Shown: one piece after another, positions 63,401-64,000 of the stretch
How positions within the stretch are numbered: the stretch's first letter is position 1
How the letters are laid out: each line of letters opens with the position of its first letter
NCBI RefSeq assembly: GCF_004210375.1
Contig: NC_134834.1
Location: 136,929,009-136,993,008, forward strand
DNA length: 64,000 bases
Origin: Tachypleus tridentatus
Lineage: Eukaryota > Arthropoda > Merostomata > Xiphosura > Limulidae
Reading direction: 5' to 3'
Notes under the pieces: generated by a model
The model's database searches: none
Told to the model about the DNA's origin: nothing
The model's input: the letters and a program-made list of their open reading frames with translations, nothing else
Made by a program: the position numbers and the translations under genes

Positions 63401-63982
63401 ATCTAAAAATATTTAAGAACTTTACGAATGGGAAATGGTGCCGTTTCTCATTTTGTTACTGTTAGATTTTACTGTTGTAAAAATGAAGAAAAATAAAATG
63501 CTTTTATTTCAAACAAGTGGCAATATAAAGAAAGTAAGTGTGTTGTGTACAGTGCTTGCAAACAACTTGAAGACAAAATTCAAGGAATTGGACAATTAAT
63601 TATACTGCTCTTAACTCTCTACAATTGTGGTTTCTGCCATCAGAGGCATCAACATGATAAAATTAAAAAATAAAATACACCACATTCAGTTGATAGCATA
63701 TGTCCAGTAAAATGTATTAGCTTTTAATTAGTGACATTAGTTTGTACCTCAATTATTACAGCATTTGTGTCTGTTAAAGTTTAAATGCTCCTTTACCTTA
63801 ACACCAGGTAATGATAAAATATGCTGATAACCCAAGATTCTTCATCTGATTTTTTTCTATGTATTATGTTACAACTTACCCGTTCTTTGTTAGTAGTTCT
63901 TACAGTTTCCAGTGTTTGTGCTACGTAAGCAGCCACGGTTGTCCCAACCTCAACAGCCATTTTACAAATTGGTCCTTCATGG
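18308..63982 (-). CDS. PDE10A: PDE10A-like cAMP/cGMP 3',5'-cyclic phosphodiesterase, 20 exons, 5'-incomplete
   Basis: The product hydrolyses cAMP and cGMP to the 5'-monophosphates. Twenty exons keep phase throughout and total 1975 nt, about 657 residues. Order: second half of GAF-A (exons 1-4), linker (5-6), GAF-B (7-10), linker (11-12), catalytic domain (13-19), acidic tail (20). Visible signatures are PYHNWAH, the metal motif [16 protein letters not shown], the metal aspartate in TACDLC, and the purine-selective glutamine in ASQVGF. GAF-B ends in an NKFDE-type motif ([13 protein letters not shown]). PDE10 rather than PDE5/6/11 is indicated by [29 protein letters not shown] and SILQ, which match remembered human PDE10A. 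The first exon here aligns after the start of GAF-A, so the start codon and N-terminus lie off the right end. In animals PDE10 is cytosolic or membrane-anchored through its N-terminus, which is not visible here. Introns range from about 250 bp to 8.4 kb and are filled with repeats. Confidence 0.95.
19320..19765. repeat. Degenerate intronic minisatellite
   Basis: Repeated blocks of the form 'aaaagtttacaattatatag' recur at about 45-60 bp spacing (for example 19386, 19425, 19546, 19676). Copies are strongly diverged. Confidence 0.5.
19835..19900 (-). repeat. Possible PLE terminus with hammerhead-core-like motif
   Basis: On the minus strand CTGAAGA (19875-19869) is followed by AGAGAGGTCAGTCTTTT, whose ends can pair, then GAAA (19851-19848). 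This is the spacing of a hammerhead core (CUGANGA, stem II, GAAA), known from PLE terminal repeats. Stems I and III are not evident. Confidence 0.3.
20316..20400 (-). repeat. Partial SINE family 2
   Basis: 'agcaaagccacattgggcta' followed by 'ctgctgagtctaccgagggg' matches the tail and part of the tRNA-like head of the family at 5211. Confidence 0.75.
20400..20980 (+). mobile_element. Ty3/gypsy-type LTR retrotransposon fossil fragment
   Basis: Protein similarity to the protease-RT boundary ([37 protein letters not shown]) is followed by an integrase zinc-finger region ([20 protein letters not shown]). Much of the element is missing between these parts. It is an old, broken fragment; no LTRs recognised. 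Confidence 0.7.
21065..21335 (+). mobile_element. Tc1/mariner half-element (one TIR)
   Basis: Closely similar to the left arm of the element at 54667: 'aaaaagtggctcccttgaaa', 'ctgttaatttgctcttttat', 'gtgttgtgcacctgctgtag', 'tcttattccaattaatctat'. No transposase remnant is seen here. Confidence 0.65.
21424..21533 (+). repeat. Decayed SINE family 3
   Basis: 'ccactagttcagcagtaagg', a decayed B box, then 'agcacagataacccattatg' and 'tagatttatgcta'; the order matches the copy at 53814. Confidence 0.6.
21595..21965. repeat. Degenerate intronic minisatellite beside exon 19
   Basis: Units built on 'cagaatagttattaactat...tagacatgacttttagcttt' recur at about 50-60 bp. One unit resembles the acceptor-side end of exon 19 (see findings). 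Confidence 0.5.
22299..22387 (-). CDS. PDE10A: PDE10A-like exon 19 (catalytic domain end)
   Basis: 89 nt, reading [20 protein letters not shown] then ESRPMLDGC(L), matching [20 protein letters not shown] of PDE10A. The acceptor is TTTCACAG and the donor GTTT|GTAAGT. Confidence 0.95.
23525..23605 (-). CDS. PDE10A: PDE10A-like exon 18 (catalytic domain)
   Basis: 81 nt, reading [20 protein letters not shown] then HEQPASQ. PLPMMDR matches PIPMMDR of PDE10A. The closing glutamine is the invariant purine-binding residue. The acceptor is TTTTTTAG|GGT and the donor TCACAG|GTAC. Confidence 0.95.
23916..24035 (-). repeat. SINE family 3
   Basis: Minus orientation: tail 'agttaagcacaaagctacac' on the left, tRNA-like head with decayed B box on the right. 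Confidence 0.65.
24242..24353 (-). CDS. PDE10A: PDE10A-like exon 17 (catalytic domain, metal aspartate)
   Basis: 112 nt, reading [20 protein letters not shown] then [23 protein letters not shown] contains the second metal-ligand aspartate; the cysteine after it is as in PDE10A MMTACDLCSVTKLW. The acceptor is TTTTTAG|G and the donor GAACAG|GTAACA. Confidence 0.96.
24905..25020 (-). repeat. SINE family 2
   Basis: 'tcttatagcaaaaccacatt', 'gggctacctattgagtctgc', then a decayed tRNA-like head. Same orientation as the copy at 5211. Confidence 0.7.
25461..25582 (-). CDS. PDE10A: PDE10A-like exon 16 (catalytic domain)
   Basis: 122 nt, reading [20 protein letters not shown] then [20 protein letters not shown](R), equivalent to [20 protein letters not shown] of PDE10A. 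The acceptor is TTTTAAG|GTA and the donor ACAG|GTGAGT. Confidence 0.96.
26449..26565 (+). repeat. Decayed SINE family 1 body fragment
   Basis: 'tggtgactagttgccttcct', 'aaattagggatgactagtct' and 'gctgtgtaagtg' correspond to the body and tail of the family at 12350. The tRNA head is gone. Confidence 0.55.
26570..28050. other. Intron sequence, nothing recognised
   Basis: AT-rich intron between exons 16 and 15; no coding frame, exon or repeat signature found. Confidence 0.4.
28225..28400. repeat. Solo PLE terminal-repeat piece with hairpin
   Basis: 'gagtattcatgatgaagctt', 'tgtagaatgg' and 'aactgcctgttgtggagaga' match the termini of the PLE at 33235-36370. Arms at 28287-28317 and 28353-28384 form an inverted repeat with a loop of about 35 bp. 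Confidence 0.6.
28709..28759 (-). CDS. PDE10A: PDE10A-like exon 15 (catalytic domain)
   Basis: 51 nt, reading [17 protein letters not shown], matching LEGHNIFSTLSSSEYEQ of PDE10A. The acceptor is TTTATAG|CAA and the donor CAA|GTAAGT; both edges are phase 0. Confidence 0.95.
28842..28872. repeat. Possible third copy of exon-14 3'-end unit
   Basis: 'aaggtggtttggttcaaatg' followed by 'gtaatat' resembles the duplicate at 29151-29188 (tttggttagaatggtgatat). Short and diverged. Confidence 0.3.
29151..29188 (-). repeat. Duplicated 3' end of exon 14 with splice donor
   Basis: Plus-strand 'attacctgaaggatgacaaa' then 'gtttggttagaatggtgat' parallels the true exon edge at 29212-29250 ('aatacctgaaggatagacac', 'agtctggttaaaatggtgat'). 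The donor GT is kept in the copy. Confidence 0.75.
29217..29372 (-). CDS. PDE10A: PDE10A-like exon 14 (metal-binding HD motif)
   Basis: 156 nt, 52 codons. It reads [20 protein letters not shown], then [20 protein letters not shown], then [12 protein letters not shown]. The PDE signature H-D-x2-H-x4-N is complete. ST.E.HHF.QTVSILQ is PDE10A-specific. The acceptor is TTCTGCAG|GAA and the donor CTTCAG|GTATTC. A decayed copy of its last roughly 35 bp plus donor lies 27 bp downstream. Confidence 0.97.
29825..29975 (-). CDS. PDE10A: PDE10A-like exon 13 (catalytic domain, HNWxH)
   Basis: 151 nt, reading [20 protein letters not shown] then [20 protein letters not shown]. It carries the catalytic histidine and first metal histidine in PYHNWAH and matches [20 protein letters not shown] of PDE10A. 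The acceptor is TTCTTAG|G and the donor TAGAG|GTTAGT. Confidence 0.96.
30159..30180 (-). repeat. Duplicated donor edge of exon 12
   Basis: The 15-mer acttttgaagtccaa at 30163-30177 repeats exon sequence and donor at 30202-30216, spacing 39 bp. The copy keeps a GT (AAAAGTTAAA). Confidence 0.6.
30204..30284 (-). CDS. PDE10A: PDE10A-like exon 12 (start of catalytic domain)
   Basis: 81 nt, reading [20 protein letters not shown] then ELFGLQ(K), in the position of the FHFDIGP..VYMVHRSCG segment of PDE10A. The acceptor is TTTCAG|G and the donor CAAAA|GTAGGC. A 15-bp repeat of its donor edge sits 39 bp downstream in the intron. Confidence 0.87.
30285..31836. other. Intron, nothing recognised
   Basis: AT-rich intron between exons 12 and 11 with a T12 tract at about 31189-31200. 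No repeat family or coding frame recognised. Confidence 0.4.
31837..31976 (-). CDS. PDE10A: PDE10A-like exon 11 (GAF-catalytic linker)
   Basis: 140 nt, reading [20 protein letters not shown] then [20 protein letters not shown], ending NAIALH(E). It matches [20 protein letters not shown] and YHSICT of PDE10A, the connecting helix before the catalytic domain. The acceptor is TTCTTGCAG and the donor CATGA|GTAAGT. Confidence 0.93.
31977..33230. other. Intron, nothing recognised; pyrimidine-rich patch
   Basis: 32920-33070 is strongly C/T-rich on the plus strand (A/G-rich in gene sense). No gene or element seen. Confidence 0.4.
33235..36370 (-). mobile_element. Penelope-like element with terminal repeats
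   Basis: The minus strand encodes a PLE reverse transcriptase. 35369-34626 holds [60 protein letters not shown]. 34600-34352 holds [20 protein letters not shown] and [11 protein letters not shown]. Further on is a GIY-YIG endonuclease remnant near 33820-33780 ([14 protein letters not shown]). Direct terminal copies lie at 33320-33440 and 35815-35945, and an inverted copy at 36263-36370. The element is broken in several places; about 3.1 kb. Confidence 0.85.
36752..37883. mobile_element. Inverted-repeat-bounded element of unknown class
   Basis: Arms of about 70 bp at 36752-36823 and 37810-37883 are inverted copies ('gcaagagtagaaggtggtag' against 'ctaccacc'-type sequence, gaattctcacagaattcaaa against tttgaattctgtgagaa). 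They enclose about 1 kb. A 121-codon plus-strand frame (36820-37185, starts [20 protein letters not shown]) opens in the left arm and is unrecognised. The flank at 36538 (gggtcattccatgtcaaatc) may belong to a larger element. Confidence 0.5.
38337..38451 (-). CDS. PDE10A: PDE10A-like exon 10 (end of GAF-B)
   Basis: 115 nt, reading [20 protein letters not shown] then [18 protein letters not shown]. It holds the full NKFDE-type motif (N-K-x4-F-x3-D-E) and matches IGVVQMVNK and ALALHCANMY of PDE10A. The acceptor is TTTCTTAG|T and the donor AAAG|GTGATA. About 8.4 kb of intron separates it from exon 9. Confidence 0.95.
38452..39235. other. Intron, nothing recognised
   Basis: Intron sequence upstream (gene sense) of exon 10, AT-rich, without recognised repeats. 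Confidence 0.4.
39239..41780 (-). mobile_element. Second jockey-like LINE, internally deleted
   Basis: A 5' region at about 41780-41330 is followed by ORF1 remnants: 41180-40911 [20 protein letters not shown]; 40800-40441 with knuckles [23 protein letters not shown] and [13 protein letters not shown], then [13 protein letters not shown] remnants at 39852-39559 ([20 protein letters not shown]) and 39463-39239 ([20 protein letters not shown]) follow. The endonuclease and most of the RT are missing, so a large internal deletion is likely, with additional frame breaks. It differs in sequence from the LINE at 8682. Confidence 0.8.
42450..42572 (-). repeat. SINE family 3
   Basis: Minus orientation: 'tagttaagcacaaagccaca', 'caatgggccctccatgctct', then head with 'ataccaccatgccattagag'. 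Inserted within the exon-derived minisatellite. Confidence 0.75.
43395..43580. repeat. Direct repeat, left copy
   Basis: Matches 44405-44577 over about 175 bp: 'gtgtaggcatatgcaa', 'atcttatgcaaaatacta', 'acaatgttaaacagt', 'cacatctcacttggttgaat'. The two copies flank a gypsy-like fragment. Confidence 0.7.
43980..44340 (-). mobile_element. Ty3/gypsy RT-RNase H fossil fragment
   Basis: Minus-strand similarity to the RT end and connection region: [20 protein letters not shown] and [15 protein letters not shown]-type sequence. Old and broken; no LTRs recognised. Confidence 0.65.
44405..44577. repeat. Direct repeat, right copy
   Basis: Counterpart of 43395-43580; it also carries one unit of the exon-9-like minisatellite ('gtaggcatatgcaatagaga'). 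Confidence 0.7.
44620..46310 (-). mobile_element. Penelope-like element flanked by inverted termini
   Basis: Coding similarity on the minus strand: [20 protein letters not shown] then [20 protein letters not shown] (45780-45580), and near 44930 a GIY-YIG C-terminal piece like [15 protein letters not shown]. The ends at about 44625-44720 and 46190-46305 are inverted copies of each other ('tttgttgtaaactgtatga', 'aacctattatttaat'). This subfamily differs from the PLE at 33235. It is a relic with several breaks. Confidence 0.7.
46214..46237 (+). ncRNA. Hammerhead-core-like motif in PLE terminus
   Basis: CTGATGA (46214-46220) then a 13-base spacer with A/U-closing ends, then GAAAC. PLE terminal repeats are known to carry hammerhead ribozymes with this core. 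The inverted partner near 44690 has a decayed version (CTGATAT...CAAGA). Outer stems are not convincing, so this is probably a relic. Confidence 0.35.
46362..46500 (-). repeat. Decayed SINE family 1
   Basis: 'gagagctatttgcaccattt', 'agactagagggaaggtagtt', 'ctctttggctactctaatca' and 'aatagtgggttttgaccatc' follow the family-1 body in minus orientation; the head is missing. Confidence 0.65.
46816..46884 (-). CDS. PDE10A: PDE10A-like exon 9 (GAF-B core strand)
   Basis: 69 nt. It reads [20 protein letters not shown] ending RN, the counterpart of [20 protein letters not shown] in PDE10A. The acceptor is CCTTTAG|AACTG and the donor AACAA|GTAAGA. Phase joins to FNR in exon 8 and to [11 protein letters not shown] in exon 10. 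Its 3' half and donor are the apparent source of the degenerate repeats that fill the following intron. Confidence 0.92.
47455..47547 (-). CDS. PDE10A: PDE10A-like exon 8 (GAF-B ligand pocket)
   Basis: 93 nt, reading [20 protein letters not shown] then [10 protein letters not shown], nearly the same as [20 protein letters not shown] of PDE10A. The acceptor is TACTTAG|ATTTCC and the donor AACAG|GTGAAA. A minisatellite whose unit faintly resembles this exon lies about 280-550 bp upstream in gene direction. Confidence 0.93.
47825..48095. repeat. Intronic minisatellite beside exon 8, 46-48 bp unit
   Basis: About six tandem units with the core 'ctgagagccagaacttga', 'tgaaagacctgtcatttctt' and 'agtact'. 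Open frames across it (47690-47944) reflect the repeat. Confidence 0.85.
48454..48727 (-). repeat. SINE family 1, near full length
   Basis: Tail 'tgtgcaaagctattcaaggg' on the left, body 'accaacgaatagttggattg', head 'attacgagtcaagtgcctta'...'cagggccc' on the right. Diverged from the 12350 copy by scattered changes. Confidence 0.9.
48730..49593. other. Intron, nothing recognised
   Basis: AT-rich intron between exons 8 and 7 without a recognised repeat. Confidence 0.4.
49594..49745 (-). CDS. PDE10A: PDE10A-like exon 7 (GAF-B, first part)
   Basis: 152 nt. It reads [20 protein letters not shown], then [20 protein letters not shown], then [10 protein letters not shown](R). This matches the [20 protein letters not shown] segment of PDE10A GAF-B, including the [11 protein letters not shown] strand at the ligand pocket. 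The acceptor is TTTTCCAG|ACA and the donor TTAG|GTACG. Confidence 0.93.
50435..50760. repeat. Degenerate minisatellite
   Basis: Recurring 'atgactttttgaacatattc' variants (50452, 50525, 50562, 50680) at irregular 40-110 bp spacing. Confidence 0.5.
50930..51560 (+). repeat. Dispersed repeat family, copy C
   Basis: Contains 'aaaaatgtcattaagctaat', 'atactgcacattgttcatga' and 'tattcaatagacctatacca', the same order as copies A and B. Confidence 0.55.
51780..52840 (-). mobile_element. Ty3/gypsy-type RT fossil fragment
   Basis: Minus-strand similarity to gypsy reverse transcriptase: [29 protein letters not shown] and a downstream [13 protein letters not shown]-like connection segment. Broken in many places; no LTRs identified. 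Confidence 0.6.
53814..53936 (+). repeat. SINE family 3, good copy
   Basis: Head 'cccagtggcgcagtggaatg', 'tctgcagacttacactgcta', B-box-like gggtttcaaaaccc, then 'tagtacagatagcccagcct' and the tail 'tttgtgcttaatttcaaaca'. Confidence 0.85.
54353..54404 (-). CDS. PDE10A: PDE10A-like exon 6 (inter-GAF linker helix)
   Basis: 52 nt, reading [17 protein letters not shown], equivalent to TYFDNIVAIDSLLEHIM. The acceptor is TTTTTAG|GTCC and the donor ATG|GTAAGA. The join to exon 7 gives [15 protein letters not shown], as in PDE10A [12 protein letters not shown]. Confidence 0.88.
54667..55575 (+). mobile_element. Tc1/mariner transposon, internally deleted, long TIRs
   Basis: The left arm 'gtggaccaaaaagtggcgcc', 'tgaaaatgttgttaatttgt' is matched in inverted form by the right arm 'acaaattaagaacatttt', 'ggagagccacattttgtcca'. 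TA flanks are present. Between the arms a plus-strand remnant reads [11 protein letters not shown], then [20 protein letters not shown] and [19 protein letters not shown], the C-terminal end of a Tc1 transposase. The N-terminus and first catalytic aspartates are missing. Confidence 0.85.
55928..55961. repeat. TA/TG microsatellite
   Basis: An (AT)n run followed by a (GT)n run in the intron between exons 6 and 5. Confidence 0.9.
56106..56164 (-). CDS. PDE10A: PDE10A-like exon 5 (inter-GAF linker)
   Basis: 59 nt, reading [19 protein letters not shown](R), matching [20 protein letters not shown] of PDE10A. The acceptor is TTTCAAG|ATG and the donor TCAG|GTAAG. The ATG at its start is internal methionine or tyrosine-flanking sequence, not a start codon, because upstream GAF-A exons are in phase. 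Confidence 0.88.
56715..56765 (-). CDS. PDE10A: PDE10A-like exon 4 (GAF-A terminal helix, GC donor)
   Basis: 51 nt, 17 codons, reading [17 protein letters not shown], equivalent to VATANLAWASVAIHQVQ of PDE10A. The acceptor is GGTGCAG|GTTATC. The in-phase donor is GAG|GCATGT, a GC-AG intron; the nearest GT, 4 bases on, would break the frame with exon 5. Confidence 0.87.
56785..57000. repeat. Intronic minisatellite beside exon 4
   Basis: Five units with the core tgttaattataa (56815, 56840, 56877, 56922, 56957) at 25-45 bp spacing. Confidence 0.65.
57001..58000. other. Intron; 96-codon plus-strand frame of unknown meaning
   Basis: The plus-strand frame 57754-58044 begins [20 protein letters not shown] and has seven cysteines, with no family recognised. 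It ends inside the left arm of the inverted repeat at 58004. No promoter or splice context supports it as a gene; probably chance. Confidence 0.2.
58004..58213. repeat. Long inverted repeat, about 75-bp arms
   Basis: The left arm 58004-58079 and right arm 58139-58213 are nearly perfect inverted copies (agtttgcttgaaaagtagga against tcctacttttcaagcaaact), with a loop of about 60 bp. The inner 55 bp of the arms are virtually identical; the outer ends have a few mismatches. Confidence 0.9.
58802..59067 (-). repeat. SINE family 1, full length with target duplication
   Basis: Tail 'ttttcgcgtaaagctacacg' on the left, head '...cctggtcatgccaggcc' on the right. Target duplication ttgagataaag (58791-58801) / ttgcgataaag (59068-59078), one mismatch. 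Confidence 0.92.
59080..60135. other. Intron, nothing recognised
   Basis: Minus-strand open frames here partly read through the SINE. No supported gene. Confidence 0.4.
60136..60194 (-). CDS. PDE10A: PDE10A-like exon 3 (end of GAF-A)
   Basis: 59 nt, reading (G)[19 protein letters not shown], equivalent to GILELYRHWGKEAF in PDE10A. It carries the F-x3-DE half of the GAF NKFDE motif. The acceptor is ATCTAG|GTGTCC; the donor GAG|GTTCTA is weak but in phase. Confidence 0.87.
61071..61174 (+). repeat. SINE family 1 head half
   Basis: tRNA-like head 'gggccctgcatggccaagcg', 'ttaaggcgtgcgactcttaa', then 'catgctcgccctttcaaccg', ending abruptly at gtgggc. Confidence 0.88.
61200..61392 (-). repeat. 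SINE family 1, head-truncated, with target duplication
   Basis: Minus orientation, from 'tttgtttgtttttgaatttc' to 'ggctgaaagggcgagc'. A 10-bp target duplication attaattatg lies at 61190-61199 and 61393-61402. Confidence 0.92.
61584..61677 (-). CDS. PDE10A: PDE10A-like exon 2 (GAF-A, non-canonical GA donor)
   Basis: 94 nt, reading [20 protein letters not shown] then [11 protein letters not shown], matching DERFPRG and the VLCLPI..IGDLIG strand of PDE10A GAF-A. The acceptor TTTTTCAG|GATCC is clear. To continue into GVLELY of the next exon in phase, the exon must end at ACAG followed by GAAAGT, a GA rather than GT donor. The nearby GT dinucleotides give the wrong phase. Confidence 0.85.
61678..62580. 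other. Intron, nothing recognised
   Basis: AT-rich intron between exons 2 and 1. Confidence 0.4.
62585..62670 (-). repeat. Partial SINE family 2
   Basis: 'aatcaaagccacatcgggct', 'atctgctgagcccaccaa': tail and start of the tRNA-like region only. Confidence 0.65.
62672..63879. other. Intron, nothing recognised
   Basis: AT-rich intron upstream of exon 2 with a T9 tract near 62790; no element recognised. Confidence 0.4.
63880..63982 (-). CDS. PDE10A: PDE10A-like exon 1 of window (GAF-A)
   Basis: 103 nt, 34 codons plus one leading base. It reads [20 protein letters not shown] and ends in NKER, aligning with the GAF-A stretch of PDE10A that contains GPITQGTTVSAYVA. Acceptor ..CCATAG and donor CGG|GTAAGTT are both good. 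The codon split at its 5' edge shows that at least one more exon lies beyond the window. Confidence 0.9.
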
Positions 63983-64000
63983 CTATGGAAAAAAAAATGT

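Noticed and set aside
18308-63982. Assigning the gene to PDE5, PDE6 or PDE11
   Set aside because: The HD motif region and GHNIF are shared with PDE11 and the VGF..DGC segment looks PDE5-like, but PLPMMDR, SILQ, TACDLC, PCY and NLAQW together fit PDE10A better throughout.
1-64000. CRISPR array, operon or prokaryotic regulatory features
   Set aside because: The window is spliced eukaryotic sequence; tandem arrays here have diverged units without uniform spacers.

Overview
The window is from a metazoan nuclear genome, AT-rich and dominated by introns and transposable-element debris. The only host gene I can support lies on the minus strand: a dual GAF-domain cyclic nucleotide phosphodiesterase whose exons read most like animal PDE10A. 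Twenty coding exons run from 63982 down to a stop at 18308. They give about 657 codons from the middle of GAF-A, through GAF-B and the HD-type catalytic domain, to the C-terminus; the N-terminal exons lie beyond the right edge. The abundant tRNA-derived SINEs resemble ones I associate, from memory only, with horseshoe crabs, so a chelicerate is my best guess (inference).

Layout. 1-6960: no host gene; a dispersed repeat, a Tc1-like fragment, a Penelope-like (PLE) fragment and SINEs. 6962-14890: a hAT transposon with TIRs and an 8-bp target duplication, split by a jockey-like LINE, which is itself split by a SINE. 14900-18300: AT-rich sequence with a second copy of the dispersed repeat, then the 3' flank of the PDE gene. 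18308-63982: the PDE gene. Its introns hold Ty3/gypsy fossils, three PLE remnants, a second jockey-like LINE, Tc1/mariner pieces, three SINE families and several minisatellites.

The most unusual signal concerns exon edges. Exon 9 (46816-46884) is followed, in gene direction, by a decayed minisatellite spread over about 5 kb whose 38-45 bp unit matches the 3' half of that exon plus its splice donor. Exons 14 and 12 each have a short copy of their own 3' end plus donor in the next intron. Minisatellites beside exons 8, 19 and 4 show weaker likeness to those exons. This suggests local amplification seeded at exon boundaries.

Two neighbouring GAF-A/linker introns need non-GT donors to keep phase: GA-AG after exon 2 and GC-AG after exon 4. 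Other points are a PLE flanked by inverted copies of a terminus carrying a hammerhead-core-like motif, a roughly 75-bp-arm inverted repeat at 58004-58213, and three SINE families that appear to share one tail module. All exon joins are deduced from reading frame, splice consensus and remembered PDE10A sequence; no transcript or database evidence was available.
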